Shown here piece by piece: positions 43,086 through 50,363 of a stretch of 64,000 nucleotides of DNA. Location of the stretch: positions 1-64,000 of the forward strand of contig JAJRXR010000054.1 in NCBI GenBank assembly GCA_024276195.1. Reading direction: 5' to 3'. The notes beneath the pieces are model-generated. The model ran no database searches and was not told the DNA's origin. It worked only from the letters and a program-made list of their open reading frames with translations. A program made the translations under genes and the position numbers. The DNA is from Planctomycetota bacterium (GTDB taxonomy: Bacteria; Planctomycetota; Phycisphaerae; Phycisphaerales; UBA1924). Position 1 is the stretch's first letter. Each line of letters opens with the position of its first letter.

Positions 43086-43875
43086 GCGTCCCAGCTATCT
43101 CGATGCTGGCCCCTCGGTCCCTCCAGATGGTTTCAAGGGCGCCTGCGAGGAGGCGGGCGTCTCGCTGACGCCCGACGAGACCGGGCGCCTCGGGCGGTAC
43201 CTGGGGATGCTGCTCGAAGCGAATAAAGCCTTCAACCTGACGGCGATCCGAGACCCGGATGAGGCGTGGTCACGCCATATTCTCGATTCGCTGACGCTGC
43301 TGGGCGTGCTGGCGGAGATCAAGGCGCCCGAGGGTGAGGGGGGCGCCTCGGTTCGGATCATCGACGTCGGCACGGGCGGGGGGCTGCCCGGGATCCCGCT
43401 GGCGATCGTCCGCCCGGACGTGAGCGTGACGCTGCTCGACGCGACGGCCAAGAAGTGCGCCTTTCTTGAGCATGTCACCCGGGAGATGGGGCTGACGAAT
43501 GTAGAGGTCGTGTGCGCCCGGGCCGAGGTTGCCGGGCAGGACCGGGGCGAGCGGACCGCTACGGGGCGCGTCGGCGGGCATCGCGATGCGTACGACCTGG
43601 TTGCAGCGCGCGCGGTGGGTCGGGTGGCGACGCTGAGCGAGCTGACGGCGGGCTTGGCGCGCGTCGGCGGGCTGATCGCGCTCATCAAGGGCGAGAAGGC
43701 GGCAGAGGAGTTGGAGGAGGCGAGGGGGGCGCTGCACCTGCTGCATCTGGCCCACGCCGGGACTGTGCAGACGGGCACGGGGCGGATCGTGGTGCTCGAG
43801 AAGCTGCGTGCAACGCCGAAGAGTTATCCGAGGCGGGATGGGGAGGCGAAGCGGGCGCCGTTAGGGAAAGCCTGA
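43006..43875 (+). CDS. rsmG: 16S rRNA (guanine527-N7)-methyltransferase
   Basis: 289 residues from the ATG at 43006. A polar N-terminal extension (~40 aa, MMMNEHHSAQASS) precedes the GidB/RsmG domain: LGMLLEANKAFNLTAIRDPDEAWSRHILDSLTLLGVL, SAM motif VRIIDVGTGGGLPGIPLAIVRPDVSVTLLDATAKK, YDLVAARAVGRVATLSEL, LIALIKGEKAAEEL. It overlaps rodA by 80 bp in another frame, so the start may be somewhat later, but no better in-frame Met was found. In a cell-shape operon this is not the usual mnm-rsmG-parA setting. Confidence 0.9.
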   Translation: MMMNEHHSAQASSVGPSDSQGEPSPAERPSYLDAGPSVPPDGFKGACEEAGVSLTPDETGRLGRYLGMLLEANKAFNLTAIRDPDEAWSRHILDSLTLLGVLAEIKAPEGEGGASVRIIDVGTGGGLPGIPLAIVRPDVSVTLLDATAKKCAFLEHVTREMGLTNVEVVCARAEVAGQDRGERTATGRVGGHRDAYDLVAARAVGRVATLSELTAGLARVGGLIALIKGEKAAEELEEARGALHLLHLAHAGTVQTGTGRIVVLEKLRATPKSYPRRDGEAKRAPLGKA

Positions 43876-44181
43876 TTCGTAAAGGGTGTTCCAGTCGGGC
43901 TCGTCGGTCCAGGTCCAGTCCCAGGGCTGAATGCCAAGCAGATCAAACTGCTCATGTAGTGCCGCCCTGAGGGAATCGTTGACCCATTCCACGTAGATCA
44001 TCTCGCCGGCTTCGGTCTGCCAGTAGGTGAAGAACATGTCCCCAGAGGCGTAGATCTCGAACGAATACGGCGGTTCATAACCGCCGTACCAGCGATCTCG
44101 GGAAAGTATGGCGCGGTGTTCCTTCGTGAGAACAACTCCCGCAATGAGGCGCATGTCCGACATCTCTACCGATTGTACCAT
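43861..44181 (-). CDS. small hypothetical protein
   Basis: 106 residues from a Met at 44179-44181 (other possible Mets at 44163 and 44154). It is aromatic-rich: RWYGGYEPPYSFEIYASGDMFFTYWQTEAGEMIYVEW, ending PWDWTWTDEPDWNTLYESGFP. No family recognised. GC content is lower than its neighbours, and it lies in opposite direction between rsmG and the helicase, overlapping the rsmG 3' end by 15 bp. It may be a recently gained gene. Confidence 0.6.
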   Translation of the reverse strand: MVQSVEMSDMRLIAGVVLTKEHRAILSRDRWYGGYEPPYSFEIYASGDMFFTYWQTEAGEMIYVEWVNDSLRAALHEQFDLLGIQPWDWTWTDEPDWNTLYESGFP

Positions 44182-44186
44182 CCATC

Positions 44187-46394
44187 GTGCCCAACTCCGA
44201 TGACATCCAGGTGAGGGGTCTGCTCGCGGACGACGGTCCAATCGCTAGCGCCCTCGGCGACGCCTACGAGCCCCGCCCCGAGCAGATCGAGATGGCGGTC
44301 GCGGTTGAGAAGGCCCTCGAAGCCAAGTCTCACCTGCTTGTCGAGGCGGGGACGGGGGTAGGCAAGAGCTTCGCCTACCTGATCCCGGCGGCCATGCGCT
44401 GCATCGAGCGGGGCGAGCGGGTGGTGATCGCGACCAACACGATCTCATTGCAGGAACAACTGGTTGAGAAGGATGTGCCGTTGATTGAGGCGGCGCTGGG
44501 GGGGGGAGGAGGAGAGAAAGAAGAGACGGGCGGGACGCCCGTGCCACGGGAGGGAGAGGAGAAGGAGAAGCCGGCGCTGCGGGCGGTGCTGGTGAAGGGG
44601 CGCGGGAACTATGTCAGCATCCGGCGCCTGAAGCTGGCGAGCGCGCGACAGAGCAAACTGTTTGCCGACGCGGGCGCCAGGCGGTCGCTACACGTCATCG
44701 AGGACTGGGCGTACGCCACGAAGGACGGCACGCTCGCGACCCTGCCGACGCTCGAGCGCCCGGGCGTGTGGGACCGGGCGCAGTCGGACTCGGGCAACTG
44801 TATGGGGCGCAAGTGCCCGCACAACAGCGAGTGCTTCTATCAGAACGCCCGGCGCGAGATGGAGAGCGCGAACCTGCTGATCTGCAACCATGCGCTGTTT
44901 TTCAGCGACCTGGCGCTGCGCGCGCGTGATTCGGGGTTCTTGCCCAAGTACGACCATGTGATTCTCGATGAGGCGCACAACGTCGAGGATGTGGCGTCGG
45001 AACACTTCGGGCTGTCGCTGACGGAGGGGAAGGTCAGCCACTTGCTCTCGGCGCTGTACCACGAGCGGACGGGGCGGGGGTACCTGAGCCAGCTCGAGCT
45101 GGCCGAGGCGGACATCGAGCCGATCGAGCGGGCGGTCAGGCTCGTTCGGGCCAGCGAACGGGCGGCCCGGGCGTTCTTTGAGGATCTGGAACGGGTGCTC
45201 GACTCAGACCGGGCGCCCGGCGGGCGGATCCGCATGCCCGGGATCATCGAGAACCCGCTCACGCCCGCGATGAACGACCTGGCGGTGCGTTTGCGAGCGC
45301 TCAAGGACCTGGCCCGGACGGACGCGGACCGGTTCGAGCTCAACGCGTACCAGATCCGGGCGAAAGAGATCGCGGACGTGTGCGAGTCGCTGATCGATCA
45401 GTCGGCGCCCGGGTTCTGCTACTGGGTCGAGGCGAGCGGAGGGGGCGGGGGGAGTGGGGGGCGCGAGCGGGGGCGGCGGCGTGTGCGATTTGCGTGCTCG
45501 CCGATCGAGGTGGCGCCGCTGCTCAAAGAGCGTTTGTTTGACGCGGAGCACTCGGTGATCCTGACGAGCGCGACGCTGGCGACCCGGACGATCCGGGAGG
45601 ACGAGCCGAGCGAGCGGGGCGAGGCGGCGTTTGCGCACATGCTCGAACGACTTGGGTGCGAGGGGGCGCAGACGCTGCAGCTGGGGAGCCCGTTTGATTA
45701 TGCGACTCAGGTGGAGGTGTTTGTGGATCGGTCGATGCCGAGCCCGGTGTGGTCGCCCGTGCAGGGGAATCACGGGCGGGACGCCCGTGCCACGGGAGGT
45801 GGAAAGGACACGTTTACACGGGAGCTGACGGCGCGGATTCTGGATCATCTTGCAGCGACCGATGGCGGGGCGTTTGTGCTGTTTACGAGCTTCAGCCAGC
45901 TCGGCAAGACCGCCGACGCGCTGCGCGGGCCGCTGGAATCGCTGGGGATGCCGATGTTTGTGCAGGGGCGCAACGGGTCGCGGGGTCAGATTCTTGAGGC
46001 GTTCCGGGGGACGACCAACGGGGTGCTGCTGGGGGCGGCGAGCTTCTGGCAGGGGGTGGATGTGCGGGGCGAGACGCTTCGGAACGTGATCATCACGAGG
46101 CTGCCGTTCGACCCGCCCGGGCGCCCGCTGACGGAGGCGAGGCTTGAGCGGATCCGGGATCGTGGGGGTGATCCGTTCCGGGAGGACTCGCTGCCCCGGG
46201 CGGTGATCCGGTTCAAGCAGGGGTTCGGGCGGCTGATCCGGTCGCGGACGGACCGGGGGCGGGTGGTGGTGCTGGACCCGCGGGTGGTGACGAAGGGGTA
46301 CGGGCGGATGTTTCTGGCGTCGATGCCGGCGGGGGTGGAGGTGAGGATGTTGCCGGAGGTTGAGCAGGAGGCGTGGGATGATGCGGACTTTTGA
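44187..46394 (+). CDS. DinG/XPD-type iron-sulfur DNA helicase
   Basis: 735 residues. Superfamily 2 motifs: AGTGVGKSFAYLIPAA (~53-68), ATNTISLQEQL, the four iron-sulfur cysteines in GNCMGRKCPHNSECFYQN (~204-221), VILDEAHNVEDVA (~254), SVILTSATLATR (~451), VLLGAASFWQGVDVRGE (~617) and RFKQGFGRLIRS (~672). It belongs with DinG-like 5'-3' helicases (YoaA/XPD). Two short repeats are inserted in frame: residues ~113-122 (TGGTPVPREG) and ~528-538 (HGRDARATGGG); a Gly-rich GGGGGSGGRERGRRR loop is at ~413. Both lie outside the motifs and probably in loops, so the protein may still work. Confidence 0.9.
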   Translation: MPNSDDIQVRGLLADDGPIASALGDAYEPRPEQIEMAVAVEKALEAKSHLLVEAGTGVGKSFAYLIPAAMRCIERGERVVIATNTISLQEQLVEKDVPLIEAALGGGGGEKEETGGTPVPREGEEKEKPALRAVLVKGRGNYVSIRRLKLASARQSKLFADAGARRSLHVIEDWAYATKDGTLATLPTLERPGVWDRAQSDSGNCMGRKCPHNSECFYQNARREMESANLLICNHALFFSDLALRARDSGFLPKYDHVILDEAHNVEDVASEHFGLSLTEGKVSHLLSALYHERTGRGYLSQLELAEADIEPIERAVRLVRASERAARAFFEDLERVLDSDRAPGGRIRMPGIIENPLTPAMNDLAVRLRALKDLARTDADRFELNAYQIRAKEIADVCESLIDQSAPGFCYWVEASGGGGGSGGRERGRRRVRFACSPIEVAPLLKERLFDAEHSVILTSATLATRTIREDEPSERGEAAFAHMLERLGCEGAQTLQLGSPFDYATQVEVFVDRSMPSPVWSPVQGNHGRDARATGGGKDTFTRELTARILDHLAATDGGAFVLFTSFSQLGKTADALRGPLESLGMPMFVQGRNGSRGQILEAFRGTTNGVLLGAASFWQGVDVRGETLRNVIITRLPFDPPGRPLTEARLERIRDRGGDPFREDSLPRAVIRFKQGFGRLIRSRTDRGRVVVLDPRVVTKGYGRMFLASMPAGVEVRMLPEVEQEAWDDADF
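44525..44551. repeat. palindromic repeat inserted in frame in the helicase gene (copy 1)
   Basis: ACGGGCG-GGA-CGCCCGT followed by GCCACGGGA. In the gene's frame it encodes ETGGTPVPRE. The same DNA unit appears 1.25 kb downstream in the same gene but in another frame. Confidence 0.88.
45771..45799. repeat. palindromic repeat inserted in frame in the helicase gene (copy 2)
   Basis: ACGGGCG-GGA-CGCCCGT then GCCACGGGAGG, here read as HGRDARATGG. Same DNA orientation as copy 1 but shifted by one reading frame relative to it. Confidence 0.88.
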
Positions 46395-46462
46395 CGGCGC
46401 GACGGCTACCCTGTGATTCGGCACGAAACAGGGTGATAACCTAACAAAGACCGGAGATCGGT

Positions 46463-47872
46463 ATGCTTGGGCGCGTCTTCAAGGCCTACGACGTGCGGGG
46501 GACCTACCCCGATTTGCTGACGGACACCATGGCGTTTCAGATCGGCTCGGGAGCCGCGCGGTATCTGTTGCAGGACGCGGCCGAGGCGGGCGAGACGACG
46601 CCGATGATGCGGAACCTGGTGGTCGGGCGTGACATGCGCAAGAGCAGCCCGAAGCTCAGCGCCGAGCTGATCCGGGGGATCCGCGCGGGCGGGGCGAGCG
46701 TGATCGACGTGGGGCTGGTGGATACGTCGTTCGTGTACTTCGCGATCAACCATCTGGACTGCGCTGGCGGGGTGATGGTGACGGCGAGCCACAACCCGCC
46801 TCAGTACAACGGGTTCAAGACGTCCAAGCGTCACGCCAAGCCTGTGGGGGAGACGACGGGGCTTGCGGATGTGCGCAAGTACGCGGCGATGAGCGACACG
46901 AACAAGCAGCCGCAAGAGGGCACGTTCGTTGATAAGCGAGATCTGTGGGACGCGTACACCGAGCATGTGCGCGCGTTCCTGGATATGCGTGGCAGGAAGA
47001 TCAAGGTTGTGGTGGACGCGAGCAACGGGATGGCGGGGACGATGTGCCCCAAGATTTTCGGCGAAAACGGCTCCGCGATCGAGGGGCTCGAGATCGTCGA
47101 GATGAACTACGAGAACACCAAGGGGGTGTTCGTTCACGAGCCGAACCCGCTGGTGGCGTCGAACGTCGAGGATCTGTGCAAGGCGGTGGTGAGCGAGGGC
47201 GCGGACCTGGGGGTGTGCTTCGACGGGGATGCGGACCGGTGCGTGGCTGTGGATGAGAAGGGCAAGATCATCGGGTGCGACGCGCTGACGGGGCTGCTGG
47301 CGCAGTACTTTTTGAGCAAAAATCCGGGGGCGTCGGTCGTGTACGACCTGCGATCGACCAAGGCGGTCGCCGAGGAGATCGAGAAGGCGGGGGGGACTGC
47401 GATCCGCTCGCGCGTGGGGCACGTGTTCATGAAGCAGGTGATGAGCGAGGAGGACTGCGTGTTCGGCGGGGAGCTGAGCGGGCATTTCTACTTTGCGGAT
47501 AACTTCGGGACGGACTCGGGCGCGATCGCGATGGCGACGGTGCTGAGCCTGATGGCGGAGAAGAAGCGGAAGCTGAGCAACATGATCCGCCCGATCGCGC
47601 GGTACAAGCAGTCCGGAGAGATCAACTTCGAGAACGAGGAGAAGGACGAGGCGATGGAGCTGATCCTCGAGGAGTATGGGGATCGGGGCGAGATCGACGA
47701 GCTCGACGGGGTGACGGTGGATTGCTTCGAGAGCGAGGGGTGGTGGTGCAACATCCGCAAGAGCAATACGGAGCCGCTGCTGCGCCTCAACGCGGAGGCG
47801 AAGGACCAGTCAACGCTCAACCGGATGGTGGCGGAGATCGCGCCGAAGCTCGGCACGCGGGTGGACCACTGA
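46463..47872 (+). CDS. phosphomannomutase/phosphoglucomutase
   Basis: 469 residues of the alpha-D-phosphohexomutase family, which makes mannose-1-P or glucose-1-P for polysaccharides. It opens FKAYDVRGTYPDLLTDTMAF. The phosphoserine loop is VMVTASHNPPQYNGFKTS (~111), the metal loop LGVCFDGDADRCVAVDEKG (~254), the sugar-recognition loop FGGELSGHFYFAD (~335) and the phosphate-binding RKSNTEPLLRLN (~434). AlgC/ManB-type enzymes have this order. It may feed the glycan genes of the window, although they are 17 kb away. Confidence 0.92.
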   Translation: MLGRVFKAYDVRGTYPDLLTDTMAFQIGSGAARYLLQDAAEAGETTPMMRNLVVGRDMRKSSPKLSAELIRGIRAGGASVIDVGLVDTSFVYFAINHLDCAGGVMVTASHNPPQYNGFKTSKRHAKPVGETTGLADVRKYAAMSDTNKQPQEGTFVDKRDLWDAYTEHVRAFLDMRGRKIKVVVDASNGMAGTMCPKIFGENGSAIEGLEIVEMNYENTKGVFVHEPNPLVASNVEDLCKAVVSEGADLGVCFDGDADRCVAVDEKGKIIGCDALTGLLAQYFLSKNPGASVVYDLRSTKAVAEEIEKAGGTAIRSRVGHVFMKQVMSEEDCVFGGELSGHFYFADNFGTDSGAIAMATVLSLMAEKKRKLSNMIRPIARYKQSGEINFENEEKDEAMELILEEYGDRGEIDELDGVTVDCFESEGWWCNIRKSNTEPLLRLNAEAKDQSTLNRMVAEIAPKLGTRVDH

Positions 47873-47891
47873 TACCTGCGGGGGGCTCGCG

Positions 47892-49457
47892 ATGAATCTC
47901 TCTCAGTTCTTTGAGCACTGGTCGATCAGCGAGAACCCGTTCCGGGGCGAGGAGGCGCGCCACGACGCGGTGTTTGCGCGCATGGGGATCCTGGGCGATG
48001 AGGCGGGGGCGCCTGAGCGCGCGATGAGCGCGCACTCGGACTTCGAGAAGATCCTGGGCGAGCTGACGAGGCCCTCGACGTCGATCGTGTTCGGGGAGAA
48101 GGGGTCGGGCAAGACGGCGATTCGGATGCAGATTGCCGACCGGATCGGGGCGCACAACCGGGCGAAGCCCGATGCGAAGATTCTGCTCTTGCCGTACGAC
48201 GATCTGAACACGTTTCTGGATCAGTTGCACGACCGGGCCAGCGCGGGGGGCAAGGGCAAGGACCCGGGCAAGACGCTCGAGCGGCTCCGTCTGGTGGACC
48301 ACATCGACGCGGTGCTCTCGATCGGGGTGGGGCGGGTGGTCAACGCGCTGCTGCGCGACGGGCGCGACCCGCCCCCGGCGAACCTGGGCGAGGACGCGAT
48401 CAGGCGGGCGCGCCGGATGAGCCCGGCGCTCAAGCGTGATCTGATGCTGCTGACGGCGGTGTATGACCAGAGCGACCTGCGGGGCGAGCGCACGGGGCGA
48501 TTACGAAGGCTCTTGCGCCTGCGGGCGCCGACGAGCAACCGGGTCTGGCTTGGGCTGATGGGGGTGGGGTGGACGATCCCGGTGGCGCTCGGGGCGTGGT
48601 GGCTGCTGGCGCCCCCGGCGGGCGCGATGCAGCACCAGAGCGTGCTGATCGGCGCGGGGGTCGCGGCGCTGCTGTACGCGGTGGTCGTTGGGAAGTGGTT
48701 CTTGTGGGATCGGTTTGTGCTCGGACGCCTCGGGGCGCGCCTGCACAAGCAGCTTCGGATGCTGCCGCGGGAGGCGTCGGCGTACAGCGCGGCGCTGCGG
48801 AAGATCGATCCCGTGATGCGTCGTGCGAGGGCGCTGCCGCTGGGTGGATCGGACGAGCAGCGGTACGCGATGCTGGCGCGCCTGCGCCGGGTGAGCGAGC
48901 AGTTCGGGTTTGCGGGGATGCTGATCGTGATCGACCGGGTGGACGAGCCGACGCTGGTTCGGGGCGACAGCGAGCGGATGCGCTCGATCATCTGGCCGAT
49001 TCTGAATAACAAGTTTTTGCAGCTCGAGGGGATGGGGCTGAAGATGCTGCTGCCGGTGGAGCTGCGCCACGCGCTGTTCAAGGAGTCGAGCTCGTTCTTT
49101 CAGGAGGCGCGACTGGACAAGCAGAACCTGGTCGAGCGGCTGACGTGGACGGGGCCGATGCTGTACGACCTGTGCAACGCGCGGGTGGCGGCGTGCCGGG
49201 CTGAGGGGGCGGAGACGGTGACGCTGCTGGACCTGTTCGCAGAGGATGTGACGCGCCAGGACGTGGTGGACGCGCTCGAGCAGATGCGTCAGCCGCGCGA
49301 CGCGTTCAAGTTTGTGTACCGGTGTCTGAGCGAGCACTGCTCAAACGTGACGGCGGACCAGAACGAGTGGCGCATCCCCCGCCTCGTGCTCGACTCGATC
49401 AAGCGCCAGGAGTCCGACCGGGTGCAGCAGCTCGCCCGGGGCATCCGCCCGGCCTGA
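47892..49457 (+). CDS. P-loop ATPase with central membrane segments (KAP-like)
   Basis: 521 residues. FGEKGSGKTAIRMQIADRI (~67-85) is the Walker A and FAGMLIVIDRVDEPTLV (~342-358) the Walker B. Between them are two hydrophobic segments (RVWLGLMGVGWTIPVALGAWWLLA and SVLIGAGVAALLYAVVVGKWFLW, ~215-275). Insertion of membrane helices inside an NTPase domain is the hallmark of KAP-family NTPases, and the start FFEHWSISENPFRGEEARHDAVF resembles the 'NPF' start of AAA+ TniB/ExeA-like ATPases. The role is unknown; KAP proteins are linked to membrane complexes and some to phage defence. It begins 19 bp after the phosphomannomutase stop, so they are probably co-transcribed. Confidence 0.68.
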   Translation: MNLSQFFEHWSISENPFRGEEARHDAVFARMGILGDEAGAPERAMSAHSDFEKILGELTRPSTSIVFGEKGSGKTAIRMQIADRIGAHNRAKPDAKILLLPYDDLNTFLDQLHDRASAGGKGKDPGKTLERLRLVDHIDAVLSIGVGRVVNALLRDGRDPPPANLGEDAIRRARRMSPALKRDLMLLTAVYDQSDLRGERTGRLRRLLRLRAPTSNRVWLGLMGVGWTIPVALGAWWLLAPPAGAMQHQSVLIGAGVAALLYAVVVGKWFLWDRFVLGRLGARLHKQLRMLPREASAYSAALRKIDPVMRRARALPLGGSDEQRYAMLARLRRVSEQFGFAGMLIVIDRVDEPTLVRGDSERMRSIIWPILNNKFLQLEGMGLKMLLPVELRHALFKESSSFFQEARLDKQNLVERLTWTGPMLYDLCNARVAACRAEGAETVTLLDLFAEDVTRQDVVDALEQMRQPRDAFKFVYRCLSEHCSNVTADQNEWRIPRLVLDSIKRQESDRVQQLARGIRPA

Positions 49458-49544
49458 GACGGGCGGGTCCGGGAAAATCGGGGCGGACAGGGGCGCTGCG
49501 GGGCGCTCCCAAAGCGGGGCTCGCGAGGCGCCGATGCACAGTTT

Positions 49545-50291
49545 GTGAGCACTCGACGGCTGATCTCGGGGGCGGGGGCACGCGCCTTTGTGCGTCTGGT
49601 CGTTGTGCACGCGCTGGTGGGGAGCGCCGGGGCTGTCGGGCTGGCGATGGTGCTGGCAGTTCGTCCGGACATGCTCGGCGGGGACCGCGTCGAGGTCATC
49701 GGGCCGAAGTATGACCCGCAGCGCCTGGGGATCTGGATTCAGGAGCGTTCGCCCGGGCGCAGCTCGGTGCGGTTTATGCTCGGGCGCAGCCGCGTGTACA
49801 AGAGCGTCGATGGGCAGCCCGTGCCGATCTACCCGAGGCCCGAGCAGGTCGGCCCGGCGTGGATGGAGGACTGGTCGAGGAAGATCTCGCGGATGCACGC
49901 GGCGGGGATCATGGTCTCGACCGATGAGATCCGCGAGCACGCGTTCGGCTGGCCCAGGCTCTGCCTCAAGACCGCCGAGCTGAGCGAGATCAAGGCGGCG
50001 GGCGGGTGGCGCGTGTACACCGAGGGGCTGGCGACGTTCGGGGACTTTGGTGTGCCGGTGACGCCAATGGCGTCGGGGCTGGCGTTCAACACGCTGGTGC
50101 TCGGGATCCCGGGGAGCGGGACGGTGCTGGTGTTCGGGTTCATGCGGACGGTGTCGCGCCGGCGCGCGGGGCGGTGCATCGGGTGCGCGTACTCGCTCGA
50201 TGGGGGCGTGATGATCTGCCCGGAGTGCGGGAGGGCGACGGGGGTTTCGCGCGGTGAGGGTGAGGCGGGTGAGGTTCGGCGCGCGGCTTGA
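49545..50291 (+). CDS. membrane protein with C-terminal zinc ribbon, unknown function
   Basis: 248 residues from a GTG at 49545. An N-terminal helix (FVRLVVVHALVGSAGAVGLAMVLAV), a soluble region (~45-185) without recognised domain, a second hydrophobic stretch (ASGLAFNTLVLGIPGSGTVLVFGF) and a zinc ribbon RCIGCAYSLDGGVMICPECG (~208-227). The arrangement 'two membrane segments plus C-x2-C...CPECG' is a common planctomycete design, also seen at 20651-21247 with the ribbon in another place. It follows the P-loop ATPase gene by 87 bp in the same direction. Confidence 0.68.
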   Translation: MSTRRLISGAGARAFVRLVVVHALVGSAGAVGLAMVLAVRPDMLGGDRVEVIGPKYDPQRLGIWIQERSPGRSSVRFMLGRSRVYKSVDGQPVPIYPRPEQVGPAWMEDWSRKISRMHAAGIMVSTDEIREHAFGWPRLCLKTAELSEIKAAGGWRVYTEGLATFGDFGVPVTPMASGLAFNTLVLGIPGSGTVLVFGFMRTVSRRRAGRCIGCAYSLDGGVMICPECGRATGVSRGEGEAGEVRRAA

Positions 50292-50331
50292 ATCGCTCAG
50301 CGATCCGCTTTGCACGAGCAGGAGGGGATGC

Positions 50332-50360
50332 GTACGGGCGAGACGCCCGTACCACGGGAG
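50332..50360. repeat. palindromic repeat GTACGGGCG-AGA-CGCCCGTAC
   Basis: A 9-bp perfect stem (50332-50352) followed by CACGGGAGG, related to the units inside the helicase gene. It separates two convergent genes. Confidence 0.75.
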
Positions 50361-50363
50361 GCG

